In this document: piece after piece, positions 14,729 through 24,300 of the stretch
Numbering within the stretch: position 1 is the stretch's first letter
Layout of the letters: each line of letters starts with the position of its first letter
From: Alphaproteobacteria bacterium MarineAlpha3_Bin2
GTDB lineage: Bacteria; Pseudomonadota; Alphaproteobacteria; Rhodospirillales; Casp-alpha2
NCBI GenBank assembly: GCA_002938315.1
Contig: PTLL01000012.1
Location: forward strand, 1-43,879
DNA: 43,879 nt
Reading direction: 5' to 3'
Notes under the pieces: model-generated
The model's input: the letters and a program-made list of their open reading frames with translations, nothing else
Told to the model about the DNA's origin: nothing
The model's database searches: none
Position numbers and translations under genes: made by a program

Positions 14729-16135
14729 ATGTCGGCGCGCATCCTTATCGTCGACGACACGCCATCCAGCATCAAGATGCTGGCGGCAAAGCTTTCCAAT
14801 GAATATTACGAAGTATTAACCGCGGGTGACGGTCCGGCGGCCCTGGAAGCGGTTGAACGCGATGCCCCGGATATTGTCCTGTTGGATGTTATGATGCCCG
14901 GAATGGATGGTTTCGAGGTCTGCCGGCGAATTAAGGGAAGCCCCCAAAACACGCATATTCCCGTGGTCATGGTGACGGCGCTGGGCAACAATGAGGACCG
15001 CGTTAAGGGTCTTGAGGCCGGCGCCGATGATTTCCTGACCAAACCGGTTGATGATACGACCTTGTTCGCCCGCATCCGTTCATTGGTCCGCTTGAAACAT
15101 ATGTTGGAACAATGGCGCCTGCGTGGGGCGACCTCTGAAAAGTTGGGGTTCGTGACTGAGGCCATTGACGTTCTGGACAGCGGTACCGGCGCCGATATTG
15201 TCCTTGTCGACGACAGCACGATCCAGAGAGAGCAAATTATCCAATTCCTTGGCGCCGATAACGACCGGGTGACGGTGATTGATGATTACGAGGCCTCGGG
15301 GAAGGTCGTCGATCTGGGCGGTGATGTCGTTGTCATTAGCCTGAGCACCGACTCCGACGCGCCACTTCGCATGGCGTCACGTCTTCGCTCCCTGGACCCG
15401 ACCCGCCAGGTTCCCATCCTGTTGATCGGGGATCCGGAGGACCAGGACCTATTCATCAAGGCCTTGGAATTGGGCATAAACGATTACATCATGCGGCCCC
15501 TGGATGAACTGGAACTCCTCGCCCGGGTCCGCACCCAAGTCCGGCGCAAGCGATATCAGGACCGGTTGCACGAGGATTTTTTCCAGCACTTGTCCATGGC
15601 CCTCACCGACAGCCTGACCGGGCTTCATAATCGGCGGTATCTATCGACCCACTTGGATTCGGTAATGGAACGGATGCGCGAAAGCGAAAAACCGGTGTCC
15701 TTGCTAATGATTGATGTCGATCATTTCAAGCAGATCAACGATACCTACGGCCATAGCGTCGGCGATGAAGTACTGAATGAAATCGGTCAGCGAATATTAC
15801 GCAATATCCGCGGTTTCGATTTAGCGGCGCGGTACGGCGGAGAAGAATTTACCGTGGTCATGCCCGATACCCCGATCGAAGTCGCCTTGGGCGTTGCCGA
15901 CCGGTTATGTGAAAAGATGGCCAATGAGCCAATAAGTGTTTCCGGGTCCAAGGACAAAATTGTGGTGACGCTCAGCATTGGTGTCTCGGTCAGTCAGGGG
16001 TTCGATGAAACCGCCGAGAATTTGCTGAAACAAGCGGACGATTTCATGTATCAGGCTAAAAAAGAGGGACGTAATCAAGTCATTCCGACGCCACCGAAAT
16101 CGGCAAAGGGCGCCGTCGAGGCCTTGCCCGGTTAA
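14729..16135 (+). CDS. pleD: Diguanylate cyclase PleD
   Basis: PleD makes c-di-GMP from two GTP. The 468-residue protein has a first receiver (1-120, phosphoacceptor Asp53 in LLDVMMPGMDG) and a second receiver (about 155-280) in which the acceptor position reads VVVISLSTDSD and is not a normal Asp site. A GGDEF domain follows (about 300-455). The active-site motif is GGEEF at 370-374, and RGFD at 361-364 is an intact RxxD product-inhibition site. This is the Caulobacter PleD architecture, where the second receiver is a dimerisation adaptor. It should be activated by phosphorylation at the differentiating pole and is co-transcribed with divK. Confidence 0.96.
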   Translation: MSARILIVDDTPSSIKMLAAKLSNEYYEVLTAGDGPAALEAVERDAPDIVLLDVMMPGMDGFEVCRRIKGSPQNTHIPVVMVTALGNNEDRVKGLEAGADDFLTKPVDDTTLFARIRSLVRLKHMLEQWRLRGATSEKLGFVTEAIDVLDSGTGADIVLVDDSTIQREQIIQFLGADNDRVTVIDDYEASGKVVDLGGDVVVISLSTDSDAPLRMASRLRSLDPTRQVPILLIGDPEDQDLFIKALELGINDYIMRPLDELELLARVRTQVRRKRYQDRLHEDFFQHLSMALTDSLTGLHNRRYLSTHLDSVMERMRESEKPVSLLMIDVDHFKQINDTYGHSVGDEVLNEIGQRILRNIRGFDLAARYGGEEFTVVMPDTPIEVALGVADRLCEKMANEPISVSGSKDKIVVTLSIGVSVSQGFDETAENLLKQADDFMYQAKKEGRNQVIPTPPKSAKGAVEALPG

Positions 16136-16197
16136 CGCTTCGCTGGCCCCAGTTAACGCTTCGGTGAGGCGGAAAAGGGATATAAATACCCCGCGTA

Positions 16198-16365
16198 TTA
16201 TTTGATTTTGGCTTCCTTGAACATGACGTGCTTACGGATGACCGGATCGTATTTCCGAAATTCCATTTTCTCCGTCAAATTACGCGGGTTCTTCTTGGTC
16301 ACGTAATAGAACCCGGTATCGGCGGTGCTGACCAGCTTGATCAGTAATGTGGTGGGTTTCGCCAT
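16198..16365 (-). CDS. rpmG: 50S ribosomal protein L33
   Basis: A 55-residue basic protein starting [19 protein letters not shown] and ending VMFKEAKIK. It contains [23 protein letters not shown], the L33 core. The CxxC pairs of the zinc-binding form are absent, so this is the zinc-independent version usual in alphaproteobacteria. The ATG at 16365 follows AAGAGA. It is convergent with pleD and downstream of the S41 protease in the opposite direction of reading, about 140 bases from that gene's stop. Confidence 0.95.
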   Translation of the reverse strand: MAKPTTLLIKLVSTADTGFYYVTKKNPRNLTEKMEFRKYDPVIRKHVMFKEAKIK

Positions 16366-16505
16366 CGTCCGTATCTCTTAAGTTTGGACCCTTGCGGATC
16401 GTTGAAGGGCCTCTTTAAGGCCCCTTTGCAAGCACGTTTGAGCGCGCACAATACAATTCATCCGCACCCTGTCAAGTGGCGTGCCGTGTTTAGATCCGGC
16501 GGCAA

Positions 16506-18095
16506 TCATTTATGGGCCTGATGGGTGTCCGCCGTCAGGTTCAGGGCCCGGACAAACAGGGCGGGATCGTTGATCAGTTGGTGGGCGATCTTTGCTTCCA
16601 GGTCGTTGCCGCGGGGTTGAGAGGGGCACGAATCGCGAAGCCGGGCACGAATGGATTCGGTCTGTAAACCGGGGGTGCGCCAAGCCACCAGCGTGTCTTG
16701 GGTTTTCGAGCGGTTGTTCAGCACCTGTCTAATAATTTCCTTAGCCTTATCCTGGGCACCACCTTTGGCGTTGGATGTGCAAATCGCCGGACGCACGCCC
16801 AAGCCATGAAAGGTGTATCCCGACGGCGCCACCAAGCGCGACCAGGTCAGGGTGATCTCGCCGTCATTGGGAAGCCGGAGCACGGTTTGCACGGATCCCT
16901 TGCCGAATGACGAGGTGCCGATAACGACGGCACGATCACGGTCCTGAAGCGCGGCGGCGACGATTTCGGCCGCCGAAGCAGATTTTCCATCGACCAGAAC
17001 GACAACGGGAAGCCCGAACGCCAAGTCACGTCCACCGGCTTCATAATAATGAATGCTGTCGGCATGGCGGCCCCGGGTGCTAATAATTTGCCCCTGGGTC
17101 AACAAGAGATCGGAGACCTTGACCGATTGTTTCAATAACCCGCCGGGGTTGCCGCGCAGGTCCAAAACCAGGCCTTTCATGGAATCGCCGAGCGAGGTGC
17201 GGGCCAGTTCCAATTTCTCCGCCAGGGACCGGGCCGTGTCCTGATTGAAGCTCTTGACCTTGATGGAAACGATGTCGTCCACAATTTTGTGGGTAATCGT
17301 GACCGGGAAGATGTGGGCGCGATTCATGGCGACGGTCAACGGCGCAGTCGTGCTTGGACGTAACAGGGTTAATTGAATCCGGGAATAGGTGGGGCCGCGC
17401 AGGATTTTGGAAATTTCATTTCTTTTTAGACCTTTTAAGGGGACACCGTCGGCATGGGTCAGGCGGTCTCCCTTGGCAAGGCCGGCGTAGTCGGCGGGGG
17501 TATCAGGCAAAATGTCGATCAGCACCGGAAGCCCGTCGGAAATCCGGTAGCGGATGCCGATGCCGCCGTAACCGTCTCTCTTACTACGGTTTTTCTGAGC
17601 CTCATCGGCGCCGGCGTAGCGCGAAAAAATATCGAGATTGGACAGCACCCCATCGAAAATGGCTTCGTAGACGGCTTCCATATGGGCGGCCATCAATTCT
17701 GTCGAGGCTTGCCTGGCGGCAATGATGATTTCGGTAGTCAGATTGGCCCAGCCGTTGACATCATCGGACGGCGGGGCCATCAGGCGGGTCACCTCATGGC
17801 CATCGGCCAATAACACCACCATGCCGCCGGTGCTGGATACGGTCAGCCCTGGGTCGATGGCCCCGAGGCCACGAATGCCTTCGATGGCGATGTCTTCGGC
17901 GAGTACCGGGTCGATATATTTATCGGTGATGCTGCTGTACCCGGCGGCAAAAACCTCGGCCGCCTGGATTCGGGAAAAGACCGTCTTCTCGGCGGCGGGC
18001 ATCTTGATTATCGGTGCGCAGGCGGCGAGCAACAAAACCGCCAGCCCGCAAAAAACGGTCAACAAGGTCCGCGCATAACGGTGGTGAAGGTTCAT
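16506..18095 (-). CDS. S41 C-terminal-processing protease, lipoprotein
   Basis: A 529-residue periplasmic serine protease. A signal peptide ends in the lipobox LAAC (Cys26), so it is probably lipid-anchored. A helical N-terminal part (about 40-170) precedes a PDZ domain (about 176-250; GYGGIGIRYRI, DYAGLAKGDRL). The protease core follows with LDLRGNPGGLL, KSASAAEI (Ser374) and SFGKGSVQ (Lys399); the 25-residue spacing matches the Ser-Lys dyad of CtpB/Prc. The last 100 residues are family-poor. Substrates may be envelope proteins or cell-wall enzymes; this is inferred. It is a single gene between rpmG and rnr, with a separate upstream region of 85 bases. Confidence 0.88.
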   Translation of the reverse strand: MNLHHRYARTLLTVFCGLAVLLLAACAPIIKMPAAEKTVFSRIQAAEVFAAGYSSITDKYIDPVLAEDIAIEGIRGLGAIDPGLTVSSTGGMVVLLADGHEVTRLMAPPSDDVNGWANLTTEIIIAARQASTELMAAHMEAVYEAIFDGVLSNLDIFSRYAGADEAQKNRSKRDGYGGIGIRYRISDGLPVLIDILPDTPADYAGLAKGDRLTHADGVPLKGLKRNEISKILRGPTYSRIQLTLLRPSTTAPLTVAMNRAHIFPVTITHKIVDDIVSIKVKSFNQDTARSLAEKLELARTSLGDSMKGLVLDLRGNPGGLLKQSVKVSDLLLTQGQIISTRGRHADSIHYYEAGGRDLAFGLPVVVLVDGKSASAAEIVAAALQDRDRAVVIGTSSFGKGSVQTVLRLPNDGEITLTWSRLVAPSGYTFHGLGVRPAICTSNAKGGAQDKAKEIIRQVLNNRSKTQDTLVAWRTPGLQTESIRARLRDSCPSQPRGNDLEAKIAHQLINDPALFVRALNLTADTHQAHK

Positions 18096-18180
18096 GGCCG
18101 CGTTTTCATGCCTGGTTAGGCTAAAGGTTTCTCAATAAGCCGATTGTCTATGAACCCAGTATACAATAACCGCCCCGGAG

Positions 18181-20481
18181 TCACCTTTTTGCTTTATTTT
18201 TCCGCTTCTTTCCCCTTCCGTGCTTGGCTTTCGCGGGCTTCCCCCTGGGTTGACGCGGTGCACGAGAATCCTCCGAATTGGCCAGGGCGAAGATCATGCC
18301 GCCGGAAACCGGGTTGGCTTCTTTCAAGGTAATCTCGACGTTTTGGCCGAGCCGGTATTCAAGGCCGCTTCGCCGGCCTCGGAGAGAATGACGATCTTCG
18401 TCATGCACGAAATAGTCTTCGCCCAGGGTGCGGATGGGGATTAGGCCGTCGGCGCCGGTTTCTTCCAGTGTCACGAATAATCCGAAGCGGGTGACTCCGT
18501 TGATGCGGCCGCCGAAACGGGCGCCAATCCGTTGTTCCAGGTAAGCGGCGGTAAAACGGTCGACGGCGGAACGCTCGGCACCGGCGGCGCGGCGTTCGGT
18601 TTCCGACAAGTGCTTTCCGACCTCGGTCATGTCGCGGGGGGATTTCCCCAAGCCGCCTTGGCCGAGGCCACCGGCATCGATCAGCGCGCGGTGCACCAAC
18701 AGGTCGGCATAACGGCGGATCGGCGAGGTGAAATGGCAATACCTTCTTAGCGCCAGGCCGAAATGGCCGAGGTTGTCGGGGCCGTATTCGGCTTGGGCTT
18801 GCGAACGAAGCACCATCATGTTGACCATTGGCGCATGTGGGGTGTCCGCGGTTTTTTTGAGAATTGAATTAAAGCGTTTCGGCGAGGCGACGCCGCCCTT
18901 GGCGAATTTGATGGCGATGCTGGCGAGCACCTCGCGCAGCGCGTCCAACTTTTCGGTCGAGGGCTCATCATGAACTCGATACAGGAATTCCCGGCGCGCC
19001 TTTTGCAAAGTTTCGGCGGCGGCGACGTTGGCGGCGATCATGAACTCCTCGATCAATTTGTGGGAATCCAGGCGTTGCCGGTTGGCGATGGCTTCGACGC
19101 GGCCGTCCTTGGCCAGCCGGATGACCCGTTCCGGCATCTCCAATTCGAGGACGCCGCGCGTTTCGCGATCCTTGAGCAATGCTTGATACGCCCCATAAAG
19201 CGGCTCGATCACGGATTGCAGCAATGGCTTGGTGACCTTATCGGGATGGCCGTCCTTGGCCGATTGAATCTGCTCATAGGTCAGTCTCGCTTTTGATCGC
19301 ATCAACCCGCGCTTGAATTGGTGCCGGATCAGTTTTCCCGAGGCGTCAATCCAAAGATGCACCGCCATGCAGGGTCTGTCCTCATCAGGGACCAGCGAAC
19401 ACCAGCCGTTGGACAAGGCTTCCGGCAGCATCGGCACCACCCTATCGGGGAAATAAACCGAATTGCCCCGTTCATAAGCTCCCACATCCAGCCCGTCGCC
19501 AGGGCGCACATACCAGGACACATCGGCGATGGCGACCAACAGATGCCATCCGCCAGTATTGTTCTTGTCCCGGTCGGGTTCCGCCCACACCGCGTCATCG
19601 AAATCACGGGCATCGGCGCCGTCAATGGTGACCAGGGGGATATCACGGAAATCGTCACGGCCCTTGGCCGGGGCCGGCCCTGCCGTTTCCGCCAATTTGA
19701 GGGCGTCGTTACTGAATCGGGTTGGCAGGCCGTAATCGGCGATGGCAATCATCGAGGCGGTGGCGGCGCCGTCACTTCCGTCAGCGGCGACACGCTCGAC
19801 AATTCTGGCCCGGCGCAGGCCCAATTTCCGGCCCGCCACCGGCTCGGCGCGGACCAGGTCACCGGGCTTCGCGTCCAGGGTGTCCTGGTCGTCGATGACA
19901 AATTCCCCTTTCGATCGTCGGTCCGTGGGGCTGAGCCGGCCTTGGCCACCGACAATTCCGAAAATCCCCAGGACCTGATCGGGGGCGGCGGCGATGGTGC
20001 GGATAACCCGGGCCTCATAAGCGCCGTCGCCGGTGGCGCTGAGGCGCGCCAGCACGCGGTCGCCAGGGCCGGGTTGTGGCTGTCGGCGAGGGTCTAGGAC
20101 CATGTAAATCTTGGGCGGTGGGTCGTCGCTCTCCCAGGTCACGGGCCGGGCCATCATTTCGCCGTCCCTATCGGGGCCGGTGGCTTGAATCACGGTCACC
20201 GACGCCAGCGTTCCCGGTTTACGGACCCGCTTGCCACGGTCTTTCTGGAGGGATCCGGATTGCTGCATTTCCCGCAGCACCTTTTTCAAGGTCATTTTTT
20301 GGCGCGCATTGAGCTTGAAGGCGCGGGCGATTTCGCGCTTGCCGACGCGCCCAGAGCTTTGTTCTACGAATTTCAGGATGTCTTCGTTGCTGGGGAAGGG
20401 GGCCGTCTTGGCCGGTTTCTTCGGGACAGATTTCTTCAGCGTGGCTTTTGTTTTGGTTTTTTTTCTAGGAGGTTTGGTCAA
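18181..20481 (-). CDS. rnr: Ribonuclease R
   Basis: A 766-residue 3'-to-5' exoribonuclease that degrades structured RNA. It has an N-terminal winged helix (about 25-80), cold-shock-like RNA-binding domains (to about 250), and the RNB catalytic domain with IDGADARDFDDAVW near 290-305 (metal-binding Asp residues). Later come SPIRRYADLLVHRAL and a C-terminal S1 domain (GRINGVTRFGLFVTLEE, about 640-720). The tail is very Lys/Arg-rich. The start appears to be TTG at 20481, five bases after the topA stop; its ribosome site is weak. The topA-rnr linkage is common in alphaproteobacteria and suggests one transcript. Confidence 0.95.
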   Translation of the reverse strand: MTKPPRKKTKTKATLKKSVPKKPAKTAPFPSNEDILKFVEQSSGRVGKREIARAFKLNARQKMTLKKVLREMQQSGSLQKDRGKRVRKPGTLASVTVIQATGPDRDGEMMARPVTWESDDPPPKIYMVLDPRRQPQPGPGDRVLARLSATGDGAYEARVIRTIAAAPDQVLGIFGIVGGQGRLSPTDRRSKGEFVIDDQDTLDAKPGDLVRAEPVAGRKLGLRRARIVERVAADGSDGAATASMIAIADYGLPTRFSNDALKLAETAGPAPAKGRDDFRDIPLVTIDGADARDFDDAVWAEPDRDKNNTGGWHLLVAIADVSWYVRPGDGLDVGAYERGNSVYFPDRVVPMLPEALSNGWCSLVPDEDRPCMAVHLWIDASGKLIRHQFKRGLMRSKARLTYEQIQSAKDGHPDKVTKPLLQSVIEPLYGAYQALLKDRETRGVLELEMPERVIRLAKDGRVEAIANRQRLDSHKLIEEFMIAANVAAAETLQKARREFLYRVHDEPSTEKLDALREVLASIAIKFAKGGVASPKRFNSILKKTADTPHAPMVNMMVLRSQAQAEYGPDNLGHFGLALRRYCHFTSPIRRYADLLVHRALIDAGGLGQGGLGKSPRDMTEVGKHLSETERRAAGAERSAVDRFTAAYLEQRIGARFGGRINGVTRFGLFVTLEETGADGLIPIRTLGEDYFVHDEDRHSLRGRRSGLEYRLGQNVEITLKEANPVSGGMIFALANSEDSRAPRQPRGKPAKAKHGRGKKRKNKAKR

Positions 20482-20486
20482 GGTTT

Positions 20487-23135
20487 CTATTCGTTTGCGG
20501 CTTCTGGTGCAGTTTCAGACGGGGCTGGGGGGTTGGATTTTTTAGCGGCGGGTTTCTTTTTCTTCGTCGCCTTTTTCTTTTTCGGTTTCGCCGCTTTTTT
20601 AACGCCCTTGCCGTTTTTCTTGGCTTTCGCGTCCAACAGTTCCAGGGCTTGCTCTAAGGTGACGGAGTCGGGGTCGGTGCCTTTCGGTAAGGTCGCCATC
20701 AGCTTGCCGTGCTGCACGAACGGCCCCCATCGGCCGACCTTCTGGACCACCGGCTTTTTGTCCTTCGGATGGCTTCCTAATTCCTTGGGCGGCGCTTTCC
20801 GTGGCACATCGGCCAACAGGTGAGAAGCCCGGTTTAAGCCGATGGTCAGGACGTCATCGCCTTCTTTCAAAGATACATAGGTGCCGCCGACCTTGATGAA
20901 GGGGCCGAACCGACCGAAGCCGGCGGTAATCATATCGCCGGTTTCCTCATCAATGCCGACATCCCGGGGCAGGCTCAGCAGCCCCAGTGCGATTTCCAGA
21001 TCGACATCGACCGGGTTTGACGATTTCGGGATCGACGCCCGTTTCGGTTTGATCTTCTTCTTGCCCTCAAGGGCCTCTTCACCCCGTTGCACATAAAACC
21101 CGTACGGACCCTTGCGGAGACTAATCAAGTCGCCGGTATCCGGGTCCGGGCCCAGTTCCTTCGGCCCACTGGCGAGAAGCGCCTCGTCACCACCGTTGCC
21201 GTTGGTGACCTCCAACGGCCGGGTAAATTTGCATTCGGGATAATTATTGCAGCCGATGAAAGCGCCGAACTTACCGAGTTTCAGGTTCAGCCGTCCGTCG
21301 TCACAGGACGGGCATTTGCGGGGATCGGAACCGTCTTCGCCGGGACGGAAGAAATGCGGCCCCAACAGTTCGTCCAGCTTGTCGAGGACTTCCGACACGC
21401 GCAGGTCCTTGGTCTCGTCGATGGCGTTGTTGAAGGCGTCCCAAAATTCGTGCAATACCGCTTTCCAGTCGACGCGGCCACTGGAAATGTCATCCAGCTT
21501 GTCTTCCAGATCGGCGGTAAAATCGTATTCCACGTAGCGGTGGAAATAACTTTCCAGGAAGGCCGTCACCAACCGCCCGCGATCGACGGGCTCGAACCGG
21601 CGCTTGTCCAGAATGACGTAGTTGCGTTCCTGAAGCACCGAAATGATGCTGGCGTAGGTGGATGGGCGGCCGATGCCCAATTCCTCAAGCCTTTTGACCA
21701 GGCTGGCCTCGGTAAAGCGCGGTGGCGGCTGGGTGAAATGCTGGTCCGGGGTGACGGCAATGCGTTCCAGCGCCTGGCCTTCGGCCAAGGGCGGCAGAAT
21801 CTTTTCGTCGTCTTTGTCATCCAGGTCATCCTTGCCTTCCCGATACAGCCTGTAAAAACCATCGAACACCACGGTTGAGCCGGTCGCCCGGAAGATTACC
21901 TGGCCGTCCCCTCCGCCTTCACCAGAGCCGATGTCGGCGGCGACCTGGTCGAGCACGGCGGATTCCATCTGGCTGGCGATGGTGCGGTTCCAGATCAGCT
22001 GATAGAGACTCTTCTGTTCGGGATCCAAGTGTGCCTCGACGTCCTTGGGGCGTCGCATGACATCCGTGGGGCGGATCGCTTCGTGGGCTTCCTGGGCGTT
22101 CTTGGCCTTCGATTTATACGCGCGCGGGCTACCCGGTACATAGTCGCTGCCGTATTCCCGACCGATCAGGGACCGGCACCCGCCGATGGCTTCATTGGAA
22201 ATAAAGACGCCGTCGGTCCGCATATAGGTGATCAGGCCGACCGTTTCGCCGCCGAGCGAAATGCCTTCGTAGAGGCGCTGCGCCACCTGCATGGTGCGCT
22301 TGGCGGTCATGCGCAGCTTGCGGGACGCTTCTTGTTGCAAGGTAGAGGTGGTAAACGGTGCCGCCGGGTGCCGCCGGGCCTGTTTCTTCTCGACCGAGCT
22401 GACGGAAAAATCGCGGCTGAGGGCGGCATCGACGGCGGCGGTGGCGGCGGCCTCATTGCCTAAGTCCATCTTGCCAAGCTTGTCGCCGTTCAAGTGGGTC
22501 AACGCCGCATTGACGGTGTCGCCGGCCGGCGTCTTGAAATCGGCCTGGATGGACCAGTATTCCTTGGGATCAAAATTCTCGATATTGGTCTCGCGCTCGC
22601 AGATCAGGCGAAGCGCGACTGATTGCACACGGCCGGCGGACTTGCTGCCCGGGAGCTTCCGCCACAACACCGGCGACAGGGTGAATCCGACAAGATAATC
22701 CAAGGCCCGGCGCGCCATATAGGCATCGATTAATTCGGTATCAAGATCGCGGGGGTGCTTGAAGGCTTCCAAGATCGCGGACTTGGTGATTTCGTTAAAG
22801 ACAACGCGCTTGACGGTGACGTTGTTCAGCTTTTTCTGTTCGTCCAAAATTTCCCGCACGTGCCATGAAATGGCTTCGCCTTCGCGGTCCGGGTCAGTGG
22901 CCAGGTAGAGGTGATCGGCCCCCTTCAGCGCCTTCGATATTTCCTTAAGGTGCTTTTGCGCCCGGTCATCGATTTCCCAATCCATTTCGAAGTCGGCATC
23001 GGGGCGCACGGAGCCGTTCTTGGACGGCAGATCGCGGACATGGCCATAACTGGCCAGCACGGTGTACTCCGTGCCCAGATATTTATTGATGGTTTTAGCC
23101 TTGGCCGGGCTCTCGACAATGACAACGCTAGACAT
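20487..23135 (-). CDS. topA: DNA topoisomerase I
   Basis: This enzyme relaxes negative supercoils through a 5'-phosphotyrosine intermediate. The 882-residue protein starts with the TOPRIM domain (VVIVESPAKAKTINKYLG; DPDREGE at 81-87) and has the catalytic Tyr304 in GLITYMRTDGV. A single CPSC...CNNYPEC zinc ribbon lies near 607-635. Repeated domains follow in which cysteines are lost (GPYGFYVQRGEE, GRFGPFIKVGGTY, GRWGPFVQHGKLM). The tail is a Lys/Ala-rich stretch typical of alphaproteobacterial TopA. GGAG precedes the ATG by five bases. It is preceded by the dprA remnant, 18 bases upstream, and followed by rnr. Confidence 0.97.
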   Translation of the reverse strand: MSSVVIVESPAKAKTINKYLGTEYTVLASYGHVRDLPSKNGSVRPDADFEMDWEIDDRAQKHLKEISKALKGADHLYLATDPDREGEAISWHVREILDEQKKLNNVTVKRVVFNEITKSAILEAFKHPRDLDTELIDAYMARRALDYLVGFTLSPVLWRKLPGSKSAGRVQSVALRLICERETNIENFDPKEYWSIQADFKTPAGDTVNAALTHLNGDKLGKMDLGNEAAATAAVDAALSRDFSVSSVEKKQARRHPAAPFTTSTLQQEASRKLRMTAKRTMQVAQRLYEGISLGGETVGLITYMRTDGVFISNEAIGGCRSLIGREYGSDYVPGSPRAYKSKAKNAQEAHEAIRPTDVMRRPKDVEAHLDPEQKSLYQLIWNRTIASQMESAVLDQVAADIGSGEGGGDGQVIFRATGSTVVFDGFYRLYREGKDDLDDKDDEKILPPLAEGQALERIAVTPDQHFTQPPPRFTEASLVKRLEELGIGRPSTYASIISVLQERNYVILDKRRFEPVDRGRLVTAFLESYFHRYVEYDFTADLEDKLDDISSGRVDWKAVLHEFWDAFNNAIDETKDLRVSEVLDKLDELLGPHFFRPGEDGSDPRKCPSCDDGRLNLKLGKFGAFIGCNNYPECKFTRPLEVTNGNGGDEALLASGPKELGPDPDTGDLISLRKGPYGFYVQRGEEALEGKKKIKPKRASIPKSSNPVDVDLEIALGLLSLPRDVGIDEETGDMITAGFGRFGPFIKVGGTYVSLKEGDDVLTIGLNRASHLLADVPRKAPPKELGSHPKDKKPVVQKVGRWGPFVQHGKLMATLPKGTDPDSVTLEQALELLDAKAKKNGKGVKKAAKPKKKKATKKKKPAAKKSNPPAPSETAPEAANE

Positions 23136-23153
23136 GGTTCTCCGTAGGGTTTT

Positions 23154-24220
23154 TTACTTTTTTATCAGCGAAACCTGATTGCCCGGATGACGTTCTAAAC
23201 GACCCGCCAACTCCAATTCCAGGAGCACCCAGGACACGACGGGGGGGAGGAGCATTGGCAGTTACGAATGATTTCGTCAACTAAAGTCGGCGCTGGACTC
23301 AAACTTTTTTCAACCTCCCCCCGCGCCGGGCCGAGCTCATCCAGCGTTGGCGGTTCCAGAGAAATTCTTTTAAAATCAATATCTTCCATGTCTTTTAAAG
23401 GCGCCCTTTCGGCGTCATTCAGGGCCTGGAGGACATCATCGGCCGATTCCGTCAGAATTGCCCCTTGGCGGATAAGATGGTTGGTTCCCTTCGCCCGCGG
23501 GTCGACGGCGGCGCCGGGAACGGCAAAGACCTCGCGGTTTTGTTCCAGGGCCATTCTGGCGGTGATCAACGAGCCGGACCGGGGGCTGGCCTCGACGACG
23601 ACAACGCCCCTGGCGATCCCCGAAATCAGACGGTTGCGACGCGGGAAATGGCGGGCTTGCGGCTGGGTGCCGGCGGCGACTTCGGAAATGATCGCGCCTT
23701 GCTCTTTAATCTTGTCATAGAGACCTGCGTTTTCCTTCGGGTAGACCACATCGATGCCGCGGGCCAAACCGGATACCACCAACAAACCGCCCGCGCCCAA
23801 ATCCCGGGCGATCCGTTCTGCGAAGTTCAGGCCGTTGGCGGACGCATTGCGGGCGCCGACGACGGCGATGGCTTTTTTGGTCAACAAATGGCGGTTGCCG
23901 AGCACGCTGATCAACGGCGGCGCGTCTTCGATATAGGCCAACAGCGGCGGGTAGGCGGGCTCCCCCCTGGTGATGAGCTCGGCACCAATCTTGTTCAGGG
24001 ATTCGATTTCGCGCTCGGCGTTGGCCTTGGCCCCGACCTGCAGTTTTTTTTGAGCGTCCGCCCTGCCGTGCCAGGTCCGGCAGCCCTTTCAGGGCCGCAC
24101 CGGCGGTGCCGAACCGCTCCAACAATTGGTAGAACGTGATCGGGCCGACATTGTCGGATCGGATCAGGCGCAACCAGTCGAGCCTGTCATCGGCGCTAAG
24201 TGTTTGGACACGGGGTTCAT
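23154..24220 (-). pseudogene. dprA: dprA (smf), degraded by indels and an internal deletion
   Basis: DprA loads RecA on incoming single-stranded DNA. Reading frames together restore a DprA-like protein, but four lesions are visible. (1) The best ATG (24220) is out of frame with NVGPITFYQLLERFG; one more C in the C4 run at 24212-24215 would join them. (2) The A8 run (24044-24051) shifts the frame after GGRSKK; seven A would continue to LQVGAKANAE. (3) SGLARGID is joined directly to VVYPKEN near 23750-23757, dropping about 22 residues normally present in the Rossmann core, in frame. (4) A C7 run (23241-23247) throws the winged-helix C-terminus out of frame; the shifted frame reads VVSWVLLELELAGRLERHPG. 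Unless these are sequencing errors, the gene is dead. It lies between topA and an efflux pair. Confidence 0.85.
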
Positions 24221-24300
24221 TCTTGGCGGACGCAACCTAAAAAGTTCAAGTTCTGTTCTATTGCAGGCCATGGTTGCCGCGCAAGGGGGATTTATCAAAC

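Noticed and set aside
16131-16163. Direct repeat of GTTAACGCTTCG at 16131 and 16152
   Set aside because: Only two 12-base copies, the first overlapping the pleD stop codon; no structure or further copies, so probably a local duplication.
19318-20097. Plus-strand frame of 259 codons
   Set aside because: It is antisense to rnr within conserved catalytic regions and has no recognisable motif; a GC-rich shadow frame.
24044-24051. A8 run in dprA as a programmed frameshift site
   Set aside because: Poly-A runs can slip, but two other frame breaks and a core deletion in the same gene point to decay or base errors rather than programmed recoding.
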